DNA of 64,000 bases from Grimontia celer (GTDB taxonomy: Bacteria > Pseudomonadota > Gammaproteobacteria > Enterobacterales > Vibrionaceae). Of this stretch, positions 52,980-62,672 are shown piece after piece (positions within the stretch are counted from its first letter, which is position 1; each line of letters starts with the position of its first letter). The notes below the pieces were generated by a model. The model was given only the letters and a program-made list of their open reading frames with translations. It made no database searches and was not told the DNA's origin. A program made the position numbers and the translations under genes. The stretch spans positions 1,736,001 through 1,800,000 of the forward strand of contig NZ_FIZX01000001.1 in assembly GCF_900055185.1 (NCBI RefSeq), in the 5' to 3' direction.

Positions 52980-55481
52980 TCAGCTTGGCAGGAATTCCGC
53001 TGACCAACCGTCACTCACAATACCTTTATCAATCAAACTCTGGATATCTGATTCACCAAATCCAAGCTCACCTAACACTCTCCGGCTGGAGCGCCCGAAA
53101 CGCTCTGTTTGCGGGGCTGCAATAATCTTTGCCTCTTTCGGACGAATCGAATAGTGATCAACCATGGTGGTTACATAGCCGCTCGGATGTTCGTGATGGG
53201 TCGAGAACGCATAGCTGCCAGAATCAAACCCAACCTGCCCATCTTGTGGGCGGCTATACCGCTTTCTGAGCCATTCAATGCTGCGTGATTGCGCTGCCGC
53301 AACATCTAACTGGGACAATTTATTCAGCCAAACATCATTAGGCTTACGTTTGAATTGATTCGCAAGCATGGCCTTACGCCCTGCCTCGTCACACGTAGAA
53401 ATACCTCTGAACTCTTCAAGCATTTCGAGTTTATTGATATCGGCTTCGGTCGCATCAAGATATAGCCAGCCATCATGAGTTTGATAGAAGTGCGACAAAG
53501 CACCATACCCCAATGCTTCGCGACCAGATGGCTCATCACGAGGCGGCGCACCTTCGTAATCATGACTGTATTTAATCTGTGCCAGATTGGTCGTCGATGA
53601 CAGTGAAGTTCTGGGGCGCAGCACTTGTCCTGTTTTCGCCCGCACATACAATGCGACCGACATCGCGAGCCCAGCAGCGAAGCCACAATTTACATCCAGC
53701 GTTCCAAGGTGAGCATGCTCTTCTGGTGTTTCCGCACCGCCAAAACGGGTCATAATGCCACTGTTCGCTTGAATGATATCGTCATAGCCAATGTAATCTG
53801 TTTTCTCTCCGCGCTTAGGTCCACCAAGACAATCCAGACGGCAGAAAATGGCATCAGGATTCAGTGCTTTCAGACGTTCCTCACTAAGTCCCAGAGGCTC
53901 TACCTGACGCGAAGGAGCATTGATAACGACTATGTCGCAGGTCTTCACCAAAGCTTCGAAAATGGGTTTGCCTTCATCAGTCAGCATATCGAGCAGCAAG
54001 CTCTTCTTCCCAATGTTGGAGAGATAACTGAAGAACACACCGATCAGCGGATCATACATTGGCTTGGTCGGATCCAACTTGATAACCTCTGCCCCAAATC
54101 GTGACAAAAATGCCGTGGAATGTGGCCCCGCAATAACGTTTGTCAGATCGAGAACACGGACCCCTTTGAGCCATTGGCGATCGGGCTCGACATTGGGTGA
54201 AAGCTCATAGTTTCTATTCAGTCCTGCTTGGCTAAAAAGCCTTTCTGCATCCTGATATTCAGCAAATTTCCGTGGCGCTATGTCGCATAGTTCTTCACCC
54301 AATTCTTCAAACCAAACCAAAGGGCCGGGCTGTTTCATCACGCCATATTCAGGGTCATTCACTTCTACGATAAGCCCGCTCTCCAGCGAATAAGGCGCAT
54401 TGACCCACTCTTGCGTCGAGCGGTGCGGCGCGCCTGGAATACCTCCTTCACCAAAGAGCTTGCCCCATTCTTCAGACGTTTTGGTGATGAAGACATGCTT
54501 CATTTTCTCAGATATTTTGGCAGCCCAGTTCGCAGGTAAAGGGTAAACACCAATGGACGTTTCCGCTTCCCATTGAGAATGAGGAAGATAGAGATTTTCG
54601 ACCTCTGGTAGGCCTTCGGCCACCAGCTCATCATAAATTCCAGCAAGCTCAAGGCAGCGACGCGCGTGGTTACGGTGTGACGGACAGACCACATAGAAAT
54701 AACGGCCGTCTTTACACTTGTAGGTACGATAAAAAGGGTCTAAGTATTCCTGAAGCTCATCATAGGTGACGTCCATAGGGAGCCCTGCTTCGCGGCGACG
54801 GGCAATCTCTTTTTCCCGCATGGTGTGGTAGCGCTCTGGCATACCTTCAATATCGATGGAGTTGTAAGAGAGCCCTTCCATCAGTGCTGCTGCCACTGGC
54901 ACTTCAATATGATCACCATGGCCACTTTTTTCTCTTTCAAACAATGCCAGTGAAACACCACTTGCCGCCAGCATAGTGGCATAAGCAGAACCCAGCGTGA
55001 GCGGAGAAAAGCTAGGATCACAGCCCATCAATACCCGGTTGTAACCCATATCGGTAAACGCACCGGAAGAAGCTGCAATCACCGCTTCTGTTGCTTTCCA
55101 TTGTTTGCGTAGTTGGTCGTTTGACGCAAAGCCAGGTAGAGAGAGCGTAATCAAGCTTGGGTTTGTTTCACGCAGGGCGTCTAAATCGACCCCCAGCTTC
55201 TTCATAGTGCCAGGACGGAAGTTTTCAATGATTACGTCAGCCTGTGAACACAAGGAAAGAGCCCTATCGAGATCAGAACCAGATTTCAGATCCAGCTGAA
55301 TATTGGTTTTATTGCGATTAAGAACAGCGTTTGCCGAATGTTTCCAAAGTGGTCCGTTAGGCGAGTCAATATGAACCACATTGGCTCCCAAGTCGGCAAG
55401 GATCATGGCGACAGCTGGGCCAGCAACATACTGACCAAAATCGACAACATTTAGACCTGAAAACGGCAACGCATTTCTCAT
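52980..55481 (-). CDS. dddD: DMSP CoA-transferase/lyase DddD
   Basis: 833 residues: two class III CoA-transferase (CaiB/BaiF) domains in one chain (about 8-400 and 438-833), the architecture and size of DddD, which acts on dimethylsulfoniopropionate with acetyl-CoA as CoA donor, releasing dimethyl sulfide and a 3-hydroxypropionate product. Domain 1 starts GLNVVDFGQYVAGPAVAMIL; domain 2 restarts GVRVLDLTNVIAGPHSTAFL. D596 in HLGTLDVNCG sits where the catalytic Asp of the family is expected; domain 1 has D155 in the equivalent place. ATG preceded by AAGGAGCGAGATAA. Identity as DddD rests mainly on length plus neighbouring dddB, dddC and LysR genes. Confidence 0.88.
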   Translation of the reverse strand: MRNALPFSGLNVVDFGQYVAGPAVAMILADLGANVVHIDSPNGPLWKHSANAVLNRNKTNIQLDLKSGSDLDRALSLCSQADVIIENFRPGTMKKLGVDLDALRETNPSLITLSLPGFASNDQLRKQWKATEAVIAASSGAFTDMGYNRVLMGCDPSFSPLTLGSAYATMLAASGVSLALFEREKSGHGDHIEVPVAAALMEGLSYNSIDIEGMPERYHTMREKEIARRREAGLPMDVTYDELQEYLDPFYRTYKCKDGRYFYVVCPSHRNHARRCLELAGIYDELVAEGLPEVENLYLPHSQWEAETSIGVYPLPANWAAKISEKMKHVFITKTSEEWGKLFGEGGIPGAPHRSTQEWVNAPYSLESGLIVEVNDPEYGVMKQPGPLVWFEELGEELCDIAPRKFAEYQDAERLFSQAGLNRNYELSPNVEPDRQWLKGVRVLDLTNVIAGPHSTAFLSRFGAEVIKLDPTKPMYDPLIGVFFSYLSNIGKKSLLLDMLTDEGKPIFEALVKTCDIVVINAPSRQVEPLGLSEERLKALNPDAIFCRLDCLGGPKRGEKTDYIGYDDIIQANSGIMTRFGGAETPEEHAHLGTLDVNCGFAAGLAMSVALYVRAKTGQVLRPRTSLSSTTNLAQIKYSHDYEGAPPRDEPSGREALGYGALSHFYQTHDGWLYLDATEADINKLEMLEEFRGISTCDEAGRKAMLANQFKRKPNDVWLNKLSQLDVAAAQSRSIEWLRKRYSRPQDGQVGFDSGSYAFSTHHEHPSGYVTTMVDHYSIRPKEAKIIAAPQTERFGRSSRRVLGELGFGESDIQSLIDKGIVSDGWSAEFLPS

Positions 55482-55629
55482 TTATCTCGCTCCTTGCTAA
55501 AGAGACATAATCATTGAATGAGAACCACCGAAAGGTGAATTCATTGCCGGATGTTAATAACTTTAAACTTCAGCTACCATTAATTTAAATTTGGTCTCGT
55601 CATAAATTTTTTAATGCACTTATGTATGA

Positions 55630-56556
55630 CTAGTTATAAAGCGGACGATTTATATTATTTATTTCATCGTTATTCACTTCTTCCATCACCCAGTCAATAA
55701 AAGCTTCGGCATGAGGATGTAAGAATCGGGAATTATGGTTAACCAGATAAAAAGCTTCTGTTGTTAAAACTTCCTGTTCGAATAAGGAGATAAGCTTTTC
55801 ACTTTCGAAATAACCTTGAAGTAAACTACTCCTCCCCAAAGCTATACCACCGCCGTTAGCGGCCACTTCAAAGGCATTGATTAAAGTATCAAACTGACTG
55901 CCAAGGTTAAAATCGGTGTATGGCATACCAATAGACTGAAACCATCTATTCCAGCCGTCTTCGTAACCGATAACGTGTATCAGATTTTCATTGACGATAT
56001 CTTCAGGAACGGGTTTTCCTTCAAAACGGGACGCGTAGTTTGGACTGCAAACCGGTTGGAGCAGATCCCATGTAAGCCTGCGAGCTTCGTACTGCTGCCA
56101 TCGGCCGTTGCCGTAGATAACTTCGAGATCACAATCAGGTGCCCGCTGTTGGCTATTCACCCAAATATTGCTGGTAATCTTGAGGTTGATATCCGGGTAC
56201 CTCTCATAAAAATCGGGTAAACGCGGAGCAAGCCAGTTAACAAAAAAGACCAGATTAACCCTAACATTCAGAAGTTTATTTCTTCCCTTCCCAAATAGCT
56301 CGTCGGTCACCTCGTTCATTTTCTCAATAGACTCATGAAGCACAGGTAAGTACGCCGCGCCCGCTTCCGTCAACTCTAAACCTCTCGGCAACCTGACGAA
56401 GAGCATAGTACCGAGCTGGCTTTCCAGTGCTTTGATCTGCTGACTCATAGCGGCCTGTGTTATGTGTAATTCCTGCGAGGCATGGGTAAAGCTAAGATGC
56501 CTTGCCGCAGCTTCAAACGACCTAAGCCAGTTCAGCGGAGGTAGCCGTTTCTTCAT
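55630..56556 (-). CDS. dddR: LysR-family regulator, probable DddR
   Basis: 308 residues from the ATG behind AAGGAACACAACAC (MKKRLPPLNWLRSFEAAARH); the open frame continues 38 codons upstream without a better start. N-terminal helix-turn-helix of the GcvA-like type: LSFTHASQELHITQAAMSQQ, then IKALESQLGTMLFVRLPRGL. Effector domain from about residue 90. Placed between dddD (same strand) and dddB (divergent), the classic position for an activator of DMSP catabolic genes responding to DMSP or a breakdown product. Function assigned by context. Confidence 0.78.
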   Translation of the reverse strand: MKKRLPPLNWLRSFEAAARHLSFTHASQELHITQAAMSQQIKALESQLGTMLFVRLPRGLELTEAGAAYLPVLHESIEKMNEVTDELFGKGRNKLLNVRVNLVFFVNWLAPRLPDFYERYPDINLKITSNIWVNSQQRAPDCDLEVIYGNGRWQQYEARRLTWDLLQPVCSPNYASRFEGKPVPEDIVNENLIHVIGYEDGWNRWFQSIGMPYTDFNLGSQFDTLINAFEVAANGGGIALGRSSLLQGYFESEKLISLFEQEVLTTEAFYLVNHNSRFLHPHAEAFIDWVMEEVNNDEINNINRPLYN

Positions 56557-57055
56557 GTGTTGTGTTCCTTGCATCACGTTAAAATCATCAGTTTTTTTGA
56601 GAAAAATCCACCTTGCCGCCATCAAAAAGTGCCGACTTTTCATTTTTATAAATTCACTATTTACACCCAATCAACACAGAAAGAAATGGTCAGAATGTAA
56701 AAATAGTGACACACGGCTTCAATGCATAATTATTTTTATACCAATGACTATAAATTTATTAATTGATGAAAAGTATTGGATTATGAAAGGTTACTAACTC
56801 GAGTAAAACACACCTTACTTACCTAAATGCGACATATGTAAGTCGCAAATTAGTAAATTTAGAACATCAAGATAGCAAATTAATAAAAAATCATAGTTTT
56901 ATTAATCTGGTAGCGTTTTAAAAAGAGCATCGCAATGAGTTCAGAGGTTAATTTGCAGAGGGAGGCAATATTTTCGTCGTACTTGCTTTCCAGTGATGAC
57001 CCTGTACACAGTCGCTATCCGAGAAACCAAATACCAATACAGTAGGAACCATAGA
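56557..57055. other. 499-bp divergent region dddR / dddB
   Basis: AT-rich, no ORF of note. Must contain the promoters of dddB and dddR. The only symmetric element I see is the dyad at 56828-56847, about 210 bp before dddB. Confidence 0.5.
56828..56847. promoter_or_regulatory. Dyad TGCGAC-N8-GTCGCA, possible DddR site
   Basis: 6-bp inverted repeat arms with an 8-bp centre, total 20 bp; flanks are A/T. The symmetry and T...A ends are compatible with a LysR-type box. Position between dddR and dddB supports the idea; no other evidence. Confidence 0.35.
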
Positions 57056-58216
57056 ATGAGCACTTCAGTTGCTATGCCACGGATGATGGAATTCGGCGAA
57101 GACGCGACCAAACGTCTGCCGGATATCGTGAAAGGATTTAACGCCTCTCGTGTACTGATCCTTACTGACAAAACCATGGTTCAGATGGGCTATGCCACCA
57201 TGGTGACAGAACTGCTGTCAAAAGCCGGGATTCAAAGCCAGATCTACGCTGACACCATTCCAGAGCCAACCTCACAGTCGATTGAAGAAGCGGTCTCAGT
57301 GACACGCGATAGTCAGACTGACTGCATTGTGGCCCTTGGAGGCGGCAGCGCCATCGACAGCGCCAAGGCGATTAGTATGCTTGCCAGTCACGGCGGCATC
57401 ATGCGTGATTACAAAGCACCTCGCATCGTTAATGAAACCGGTATTCCTGTGGTAGCAATTCCAACCACAGCGGGTACTGGTTCGGAGGTGACTAAGTTCA
57501 CCATCATTACGGACTCCGAGACCGATGAAAAGATGCTGTGTATTGGCCTGGGTTTTCTTCCTGTCGCTGCTTTGGTGGACTACAAGTTGACCATGTCCCT
57601 GCCCCCTCGTATCACTGCGGACACAGGGATCGACGCACTTACTCACGCCATCGAAGCTTACGTCAGTAAGAAAGGAAACCCGTTCAGCGATTACAATGCG
57701 TTGGAGGCGATGCGCCTTATCGCACCAAACCTTCGCAAGGCCTATCACGAAGGCCAAAATGTAGAAGCGCGTCAGAAAATGATGATGGGCTCCACGCTCG
57801 CAGGCATTGCCTTCTCCAATGCCTCAGTTGCCTTGGTTCACGGTATGAGTAGACCTATCGGTGCGTTTTTCCACGTACCGCATGGGCTGTCCAATGCCAT
57901 GTTGCTGCCAAGTATTACCGCCTTTTCCATTCCTGCTTGCCCTGAACGTTACGCACAGTGCTCGAAAGCGATGGGATTGGTTGATGAGTCTGTCAGCATA
58001 GAAGAAGCCAATAGCCGCCTGCAGCAAGAGTTACTGGCACTCAATGAAGAACTAAAAGTCCCCACTTTGGAAGAGTTTGGTGTAGTAAAAGATGATTTTG
58101 ATGCCGCGCTCGACACCATGATTCAGCAGGCTTTTGGATCCGGTTCCCCAGGGAATAACCCAAGAGTGCCAACTGAAGACGAGATGAAAACACTCTACAC
58201 CAGCCTCTGGAAATAG
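57056..58216 (+). CDS. dddB: Iron-containing alcohol dehydrogenase DddB
   Basis: 386 residues from the ATG after AGGAACCATAGA (MSTSVAMPRMMEFGEDA); an earlier in-frame start is rejected. Group III Fe-ADH: NAD-binding GGGSAIDSAKAIS, PTTAGTGSEVTKF, and metal-site DTGIDALTHAIEAY plus LVHGMSRPIGAFFHVPHG (Asp and three His). In the DMSP pathway it oxidises 3-hydroxypropionate to malonate semialdehyde. It precedes the semialdehyde dehydrogenase gene by 11 bp and is divergent from dddR. Confidence 0.88.
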   Translation: MSTSVAMPRMMEFGEDATKRLPDIVKGFNASRVLILTDKTMVQMGYATMVTELLSKAGIQSQIYADTIPEPTSQSIEEAVSVTRDSQTDCIVALGGGSAIDSAKAISMLASHGGIMRDYKAPRIVNETGIPVVAIPTTAGTGSEVTKFTIITDSETDEKMLCIGLGFLPVAALVDYKLTMSLPPRITADTGIDALTHAIEAYVSKKGNPFSDYNALEAMRLIAPNLRKAYHEGQNVEARQKMMMGSTLAGIAFSNASVALVHGMSRPIGAFFHVPHGLSNAMLLPSITAFSIPACPERYAQCSKAMGLVDESVSIEEANSRLQQELLALNEELKVPTLEEFGVVKDDFDAALDTMIQQAFGSGSPGNNPRVPTEDEMKTLYTSLWK

Positions 58217-58227
58217 GAGAAAGATAA

Positions 58228-59721
58228 ATGACGGATATCGGGCATTTGATCAACGGAGAGATCAGAGAAACTTGTTCCAGAAAGCAAGCTGTGTACAACC
58301 CAGCAACGGGTGAGCACGCAAAGGATGTATTGTTAGCGCCCGTTGAGCTGGTGGATGAAGCGGTCGAAATCGCAAACGCTGCGTTCCCTGAATGGCGCAA
58401 CACACCAGCCATTAAACGCGCGCGCATCATGTTTCGATATAAGCAACTGCTCGAAGACAATAAGGAAACGATTTGTCGATTGATTGGTGAAGAGCACGGG
58501 AAAATTCAGCACGACGCAATGGGCGAGCTTCAACGTGGTATCGAAAATGTCGAATACGCTTGTTCCGCAACGGAACTGTTGAAAGGTGAGTTCAGCAAAA
58601 ACGTCGGCGCAGGCATCGACTCCTGGTCTGAACATCAGCCACTCGGTGTCGTTGCAGGTATTACCCCCTTCAACTTCCCCGCAATGGTGCCGCTATGGAT
58701 GTTCCCTATGGCATTGGTTTGTGGGAACTGCTTTATCCTCAAACCGTCTGAACGCGACCCCAGCGCAGCACTATATATTGCTGAACTCCTGAAAGAAGCA
58801 GGATTGCCGGACGGTGTTATGCAGGTTATTCAAGGCGATAAAACCGTGGTAGACAGACTGCTGGAAAGCAAAGGCATTGAAGCCGTTAGCTTTGTTGGCA
58901 GCACACCGATTGCGCAGTACATCTACGAAAAGGCGAGTCAGTCCGGCAAACGTTGTCAGGCTCTCGGCGGCGCGAAAAATCACGCGATTGTCATGCCAGA
59001 TTGCGACATGGAAAACGCGGTGAACCAGTTACTTGGTGCAGCCTTCGGTTCTAGCGGTGAACGCTGTATGGCGCTGTCTGTGGCAGTAGCAGTCGGTGAT
59101 GACGCGGCTGACAGATTAGTCGGCAGTCTCGCAGAGAAGCTTTCGTCACTGCGTGTTGGACCTTTCTATGACAACGACAATGATTTCGGCCCTGTGATCA
59201 CTCAAGAGCACAAAGAGAAAGTCGAAGCTTATATTGCTTCTGCCGCGGAAGATGGTGCGAGACTTGTGGTTGATGGACGACACCCACACGTCGAGGGCTA
59301 TGAAAATGGCTTCTATGTGGGGGCAACACTCATCGACAATGTACGCCCAGACATGGTGAGTTATCAGGAAGAGATCTTTGGTCCTGTGCTACAGGTCGTT
59401 CGCGTGAATTCCATGGAAGAAGCCATGACACTCATCAACGAGCATAGATATGGCAACGGCACCTGCATCTTCACCCGAGACGGTGAAGCGGCACGTTACT
59501 TCTCTGAACACATCAAAGTCGGCATGGTCGGGATCAATATTCCTCTGCCCGTTCCTGTGGCTTATCATAGCTTTGGCGGTTGGAAGCAATCACTCTTCGG
59601 GGACCTTCATGCGTATGGCCCAGATTCAGTGAAGTTCTATACCCGACGTAAAACCATCACCCAACGTTGGCCATCAGCCAGTGTACGTGAAAGTACTTCT
59701 TTCTCTATGCCAACGCTGTAA
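58228..59721 (+). CDS. dddC: CoA-acylating (methyl)malonate-semialdehyde dehydrogenase DddC
   Basis: 497-residue aldehyde dehydrogenase of the MmsA type; converts malonate semialdehyde with CoA and NAD to acetyl-CoA and CO2. Catalytic C280 in FGSSGERCMALS and the oxyanion Asn in GITPFNFPAMVPLWMFP, both diagnostic of CoA-acylating members; ALGGAKNHAIVMPD and QEEIFGPVLQV are also typical. Co-transcribed with dddB, where it is the last step of DMSP-derived C3 metabolism. The same enzyme family also serves valine and inositol breakdown, but no such genes are nearby. Confidence 0.9.
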   Translation: MTDIGHLINGEIRETCSRKQAVYNPATGEHAKDVLLAPVELVDEAVEIANAAFPEWRNTPAIKRARIMFRYKQLLEDNKETICRLIGEEHGKIQHDAMGELQRGIENVEYACSATELLKGEFSKNVGAGIDSWSEHQPLGVVAGITPFNFPAMVPLWMFPMALVCGNCFILKPSERDPSAALYIAELLKEAGLPDGVMQVIQGDKTVVDRLLESKGIEAVSFVGSTPIAQYIYEKASQSGKRCQALGGAKNHAIVMPDCDMENAVNQLLGAAFGSSGERCMALSVAVAVGDDAADRLVGSLAEKLSSLRVGPFYDNDNDFGPVITQEHKEKVEAYIASAAEDGARLVVDGRHPHVEGYENGFYVGATLIDNVRPDMVSYQEEIFGPVLQVVRVNSMEEAMTLINEHRYGNGTCIFTRDGEAARYFSEHIKVGMVGINIPLPVPVAYHSFGGWKQSLFGDLHAYGPDSVKFYTRRKTITQRWPSASVRESTSFSMPTL

Positions 59722-59740
59722 TTTGAAAACACAAAGGAAA

Positions 59741-59763
59741 AAGAGCTGCCAATGGCAGCTCTT
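59741..59763. terminator. Bidirectional terminator, dddC / BASS transporter
   Basis: AAGAGCTGCC, loop AAT, GGCAGCTCTT with A-rich and T-rich flanks between two convergent genes. Confidence 0.9.
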
Positions 59764-59766
59764 CTT

Positions 59767-60624
59767 TTAGATAGCTATAGAACTCTGCCTGCGCTTATTA
59801 AGTGCAATCAAGATCACTGCTGGAATATTCATCAACACCCCGTAAAGCAGAGGCGTCAATGCCAGTTCAGGCTGCTGAAGTTGCACGACAGCGACGAATA
59901 TCGCTGTGCCTGCGTTTTGAATACCCACCTCAATGGCAAAAGTTCGGGTGAGCTTTCTATCGCCTGAAAACAGCTTTGACACAGCCACGCCCAAGCCCAT
60001 TCCCAGCAAACACAGTGACAGCACCATCACGGACGCAACGGAGAACAGTTGAGAAAATACAGCCGTGTTAGCAGCAAGCGTCACTGCCACAGTAAAAAAC
60101 AGCGCCCACAAAGCTGATTTACCTGCCAAAACAGAGAAACGTGTAAACCCTTCACCTTTCACAAAGTGATTGAGTAACATACCAATAGTCACTGGCAACA
60201 AAGTGACAGCGACAAGCTGAAGGATGGCCGTTTTTACTGGAATCACTGCAGATACATCTGAAAGCACCAAAGGCAGCATCAGAGGTAAGCTGAAAGGAAT
60301 AATCAGGCTGCTGACCGCTGTCATGGTGATAGAGAGTGCAGAGTCTCCACCTGCCAAATGACTTATCGCGTTGGAGGAAGCTCCACCCGGAGCCAGTGCC
60401 AGAATCCAAAGACCCACAGCAACCACTTCTGGCAATGCAAAAACATGAATCAGGATGTAGGCAATTAGCGGCAAACCAACAAGCTGAGCCGTTAGTCCAG
60501 CTGCAATTTTTCCCGGGTACTCCGCCACGCGTTTGAAATCAGCCAATGACAAGGTAATGCCGACACAGAACATCATCCAAGCCAGTGCGATTGGAAGCCC
60601 TATGGTTAACATTGCTTGTGCCAT
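59767..60624 (-). CDS. Bile acid:sodium symporter (BASS) family transporter
   Basis: 285 residues, about nine or ten hydrophobic helices. BASS hallmarks: MMFCVGITLSLADFKRVAEY in the first helices, LAPGGASSNAISHLAGGDSAL in the first crossing region, and EVGIQNAGTAIFVAVV in the second. Relatives move bile acids, pantothenate, ketopantoate or other organic anions with Na+. It is convergent with dddBC and lies between them and nadA. Known ddd clusters often carry a BCCT-type transporter, which is absent here, so this protein might handle DMSP or a pathway product such as 3-hydroxypropionate; that is inference. Confidence 0.87.
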   Translation of the reverse strand: MAQAMLTIGLPIALAWMMFCVGITLSLADFKRVAEYPGKIAAGLTAQLVGLPLIAYILIHVFALPEVVAVGLWILALAPGGASSNAISHLAGGDSALSITMTAVSSLIIPFSLPLMLPLVLSDVSAVIPVKTAILQLVAVTLLPVTIGMLLNHFVKGEGFTRFSVLAGKSALWALFFTVAVTLAANTAVFSQLFSVASVMVLSLCLLGMGLGVAVSKLFSGDRKLTRTFAIEVGIQNAGTAIFVAVVQLQQPELALTPLLYGVLMNIPAVILIALNKRRQSSIAI

Positions 60625-60652
60625 GTTTATTCCTCAATATTTGGAAACAAAA

Positions 60653-60675
60653 AAGGCGAACATCATGCCCGCCTT
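60653..60675 (-). terminator. Probable nadA terminator
   Basis: On the minus strand AAGGCG, 11-nt loop, CGCCTT followed by TTTTG. Short stem with a larger loop. Confidence 0.6.
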
Positions 60676-60695
60676 CTGATTAACTTTCTTTGACC

Positions 60696-61757
60696 TTACG
60701 CGTTGCCTTTAACCTGCAATTGCAGAGAAGCAGCAAAATCTAGCATACGATTCAATGGAATAAGAGATTTCACTCGGATCGCTTCGTCAACGAAGATTTC
60801 ATGCTCTTCGCCACCCTCACGCAATGCCAGTTCGATTGCTTTCAAGCCGTTCATTGCCATCCAAGGACAATGTGCACAGCTTCGGCATGTTGCACCGGCA
60901 CCGGCGGTTGGCGCTTCAATCAGCTCTTTTTCCGGCACCATTTGCTGCATCTTGAAAAAGATGCCTTTGTCAGTCGCGACCACCAGTTGTTTGTTTGGCA
61001 ACTCTTTCGCGGCTTTAATGAGCTGGCTGGTTGAACCAACAGCGTCTGCAAGCTCTACAACACTGGCTGGGGATTCTGGGTGAACAAGAATCGCAGCGTC
61101 TGGGTAGACTGCTTTCATGTCTCTCAACGCTTTCGCTGAGAATTCGTCGTGCACCACGCATTCGCCTTGCCAAAGCAGCATTTCTGCACCGGTCTTATTC
61201 GCGATGTATGAGCCTAAATGGCGGTCAGGACCCCAGATAATTTTCTTATCTTCAGCGTCGAGGTGTTCAACAATTTCCAGCGCGATAGACGAAGTGACTA
61301 CCCAATCCGCACGGGCTTTAACAGCCGCAGAAGTATTGGCGTAAACCACCACAGTGTGGTCAGGGTGAGCATCGCAGAATTCGGTGAAGCGATCTTCCGG
61401 GCAGCCCAAATCTAATGAACACTCTGCTTCAAGCGTTGGCATCAGAACCGTTTTTTCCGGAGTAAGGATTTTGGCACTCTCGCCCATAAAGCGAACGCCG
61501 GCAACCAGAAGAGTCTTGGCAGGATGTTTGTTACCAAACTTCGCCATTTCCAGGGAGTCACCGACGAAACCACCGGTTTCTTCGGCCAGCGCCTGGATTT
61601 CAGGGTCGGTGTAGTAGTGAGCAATCATCACTGCATCTTTTTCCTTAAGCAGCTGCTTGATGCTCGCGATGTAGTCAGTTTTCTGTTGCTCGGACAAGGC
61701 CTCCGGCTTCGGAGGGAAAGGATATACTGTCTCTGCAGTATTAATAATCTGGCTCAT
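60696..61757 (-). CDS. nadA: Quinolinate synthase
   Basis: 353-residue [4Fe-4S] enzyme that condenses iminoaspartate and dihydroxyacetone phosphate to quinolinate in NAD synthesis. ATG at 61757 chosen over a TTG one codon earlier. The three expected cluster cysteines are in [20 protein letters not shown] and [15 protein letters not shown]. Other motifs: [44 protein letters not shown] and [15 protein letters not shown]. Its position after tolB-pal-cpoB is the enteric order. Confidence 0.97.
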   Translation of the reverse strand: MSQIINTAETVYPFPPKPEALSEQQKTDYIASIKQLLKEKDAVMIAHYYTDPEIQALAEETGGFVGDSLEMAKFGNKHPAKTLLVAGVRFMGESAKILTPEKTVLMPTLEAECSLDLGCPEDRFTEFCDAHPDHTVVVYANTSAAVKARADWVVTSSIALEIVEHLDAEDKKIIWGPDRHLGSYIANKTGAEMLLWQGECVVHDEFSAKALRDMKAVYPDAAILVHPESPASVVELADAVGSTSQLIKAAKELPNKQLVVATDKGIFFKMQQMVPEKELIEAPTAGAGATCRSCAHCPWMAMNGLKAIELALREGGEEHEIFVDEAIRVKSLIPLNRMLDFAASLQLQVKGNA

Positions 61758-61875
61758 CAACTTACTCAGATTTGGCTTCCAATCCGGTCATTATACCCAG
61801 CTTGGTATCGAGTTTTCATCTTTTATGACGCTAAAGCGTAATATCAATGACACCCAAGTTGAATCATTTAGATAT

Positions 61876-61905
61876 AAGAAAGCCAGCAATCATGCTGGCT
61901 TTCTT
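61876..61905 (-). terminator. Terminator after cpoB
   Basis: AAGAAAGCCAGCA, loop of 4, TGCTGGCTTTCTT: a 13-bp stem 17 bp after the cpoB stop, flanked by T-rich DNA. Confidence 0.85.
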
Positions 61906-61922
61906 GATTGACACTTTTGACC

Positions 61923-62657
61923 TTATTGGCTCAACTGCTTCTCAGCTTGTTTTGCCGTGGTTGTGCCAGGATATTCCTTCACAACTTTCTCAAAGAGAGT
62001 TTTAGCTGTTGCCGCATCTTTCTGGCGGTCAGCAATAATGCCCAATTTCAACAGTGCATCGGCGCGTTTACTTGATTTGGCAAACTGGCTGACAGCAGTG
62101 AAGTTTTTCTTCGCATCGTCTAACTGGCTTTTTGAGAAGTACAATTGACCCAGCCAGTAGTGTGCGTTTGGCTTGTAAATTGATTCAGGGTATTTCGCCA
62201 GGAATGCGTTGAACGCTTCTGTCGCGCCTGCATAGTTCTTCTCTTTCAGGATGAGATTGACTGCCGCATCATATTCCGTATTCTCAGACTGATTCGCCGA
62301 GTATTTTTCCGTTGAAGCATTTTCTTGAGGCTTAGCTTCAACAGCAGGTGCCGGTTTCGCATTTCTCAGCGAATCAATCTCGCGGTAGAGATCTCGCTGA
62401 CGTTCCAGCATCTGATTTAATTCGTAATTATTTCTTTCGACCGTGCCACGCAACTCATCGAGTTCGCTCGCCATCTGGTCTAGTTGGCGCTGCATGTCGA
62501 TTTGCATCTGGTTTCGAGCTTCCAGCATTCGCTCCAAGCGCTCAACAGAGCTACCACTACCGCCCAACTCAGTCACCGGAGCAGGTGCGGCAGCCACAGG
62601 GGCTGCCGCACTCACCAGTAACGCCAGCGATAGAGCACGCAAAGTGTTACTGTTCAT
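61923..62657 (-). CDS. cpoB: Cell division coordinator CpoB (YbgF)
   Basis: 244-residue periplasmic protein that links Tol-Pal with PBP1B during constriction. Signal peptide (MNSNTLRALSLALLVSAAAP, cut near AAA-AP). Residues about 37-100 form a trimeric coiled coil (VERLERMLEARNQMQIDMQR, then LDQMASELDELRGTVERNNY), followed by a proline/alanine linker and a C-terminal TPR region (YDAAVNLILKEKNYAGATEA, NAHYWLGQLYFSKSQLDDAK, ADALLKLGIIADRQKDAATA). 15 bp after pal, so part of the tol-pal operon. Confidence 0.95.
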   Translation of the reverse strand: MNSNTLRALSLALLVSAAAPVAAAPAPVTELGGSGSSVERLERMLEARNQMQIDMQRQLDQMASELDELRGTVERNNYELNQMLERQRDLYREIDSLRNAKPAPAVEAKPQENASTEKYSANQSENTEYDAAVNLILKEKNYAGATEAFNAFLAKYPESIYKPNAHYWLGQLYFSKSQLDDAKKNFTAVSQFAKSSKRADALLKLGIIADRQKDAATAKTLFEKVVKEYPGTTTAKQAEKQLSQ

Positions 62658-62672
62658 AAGATTTACCTTTAA

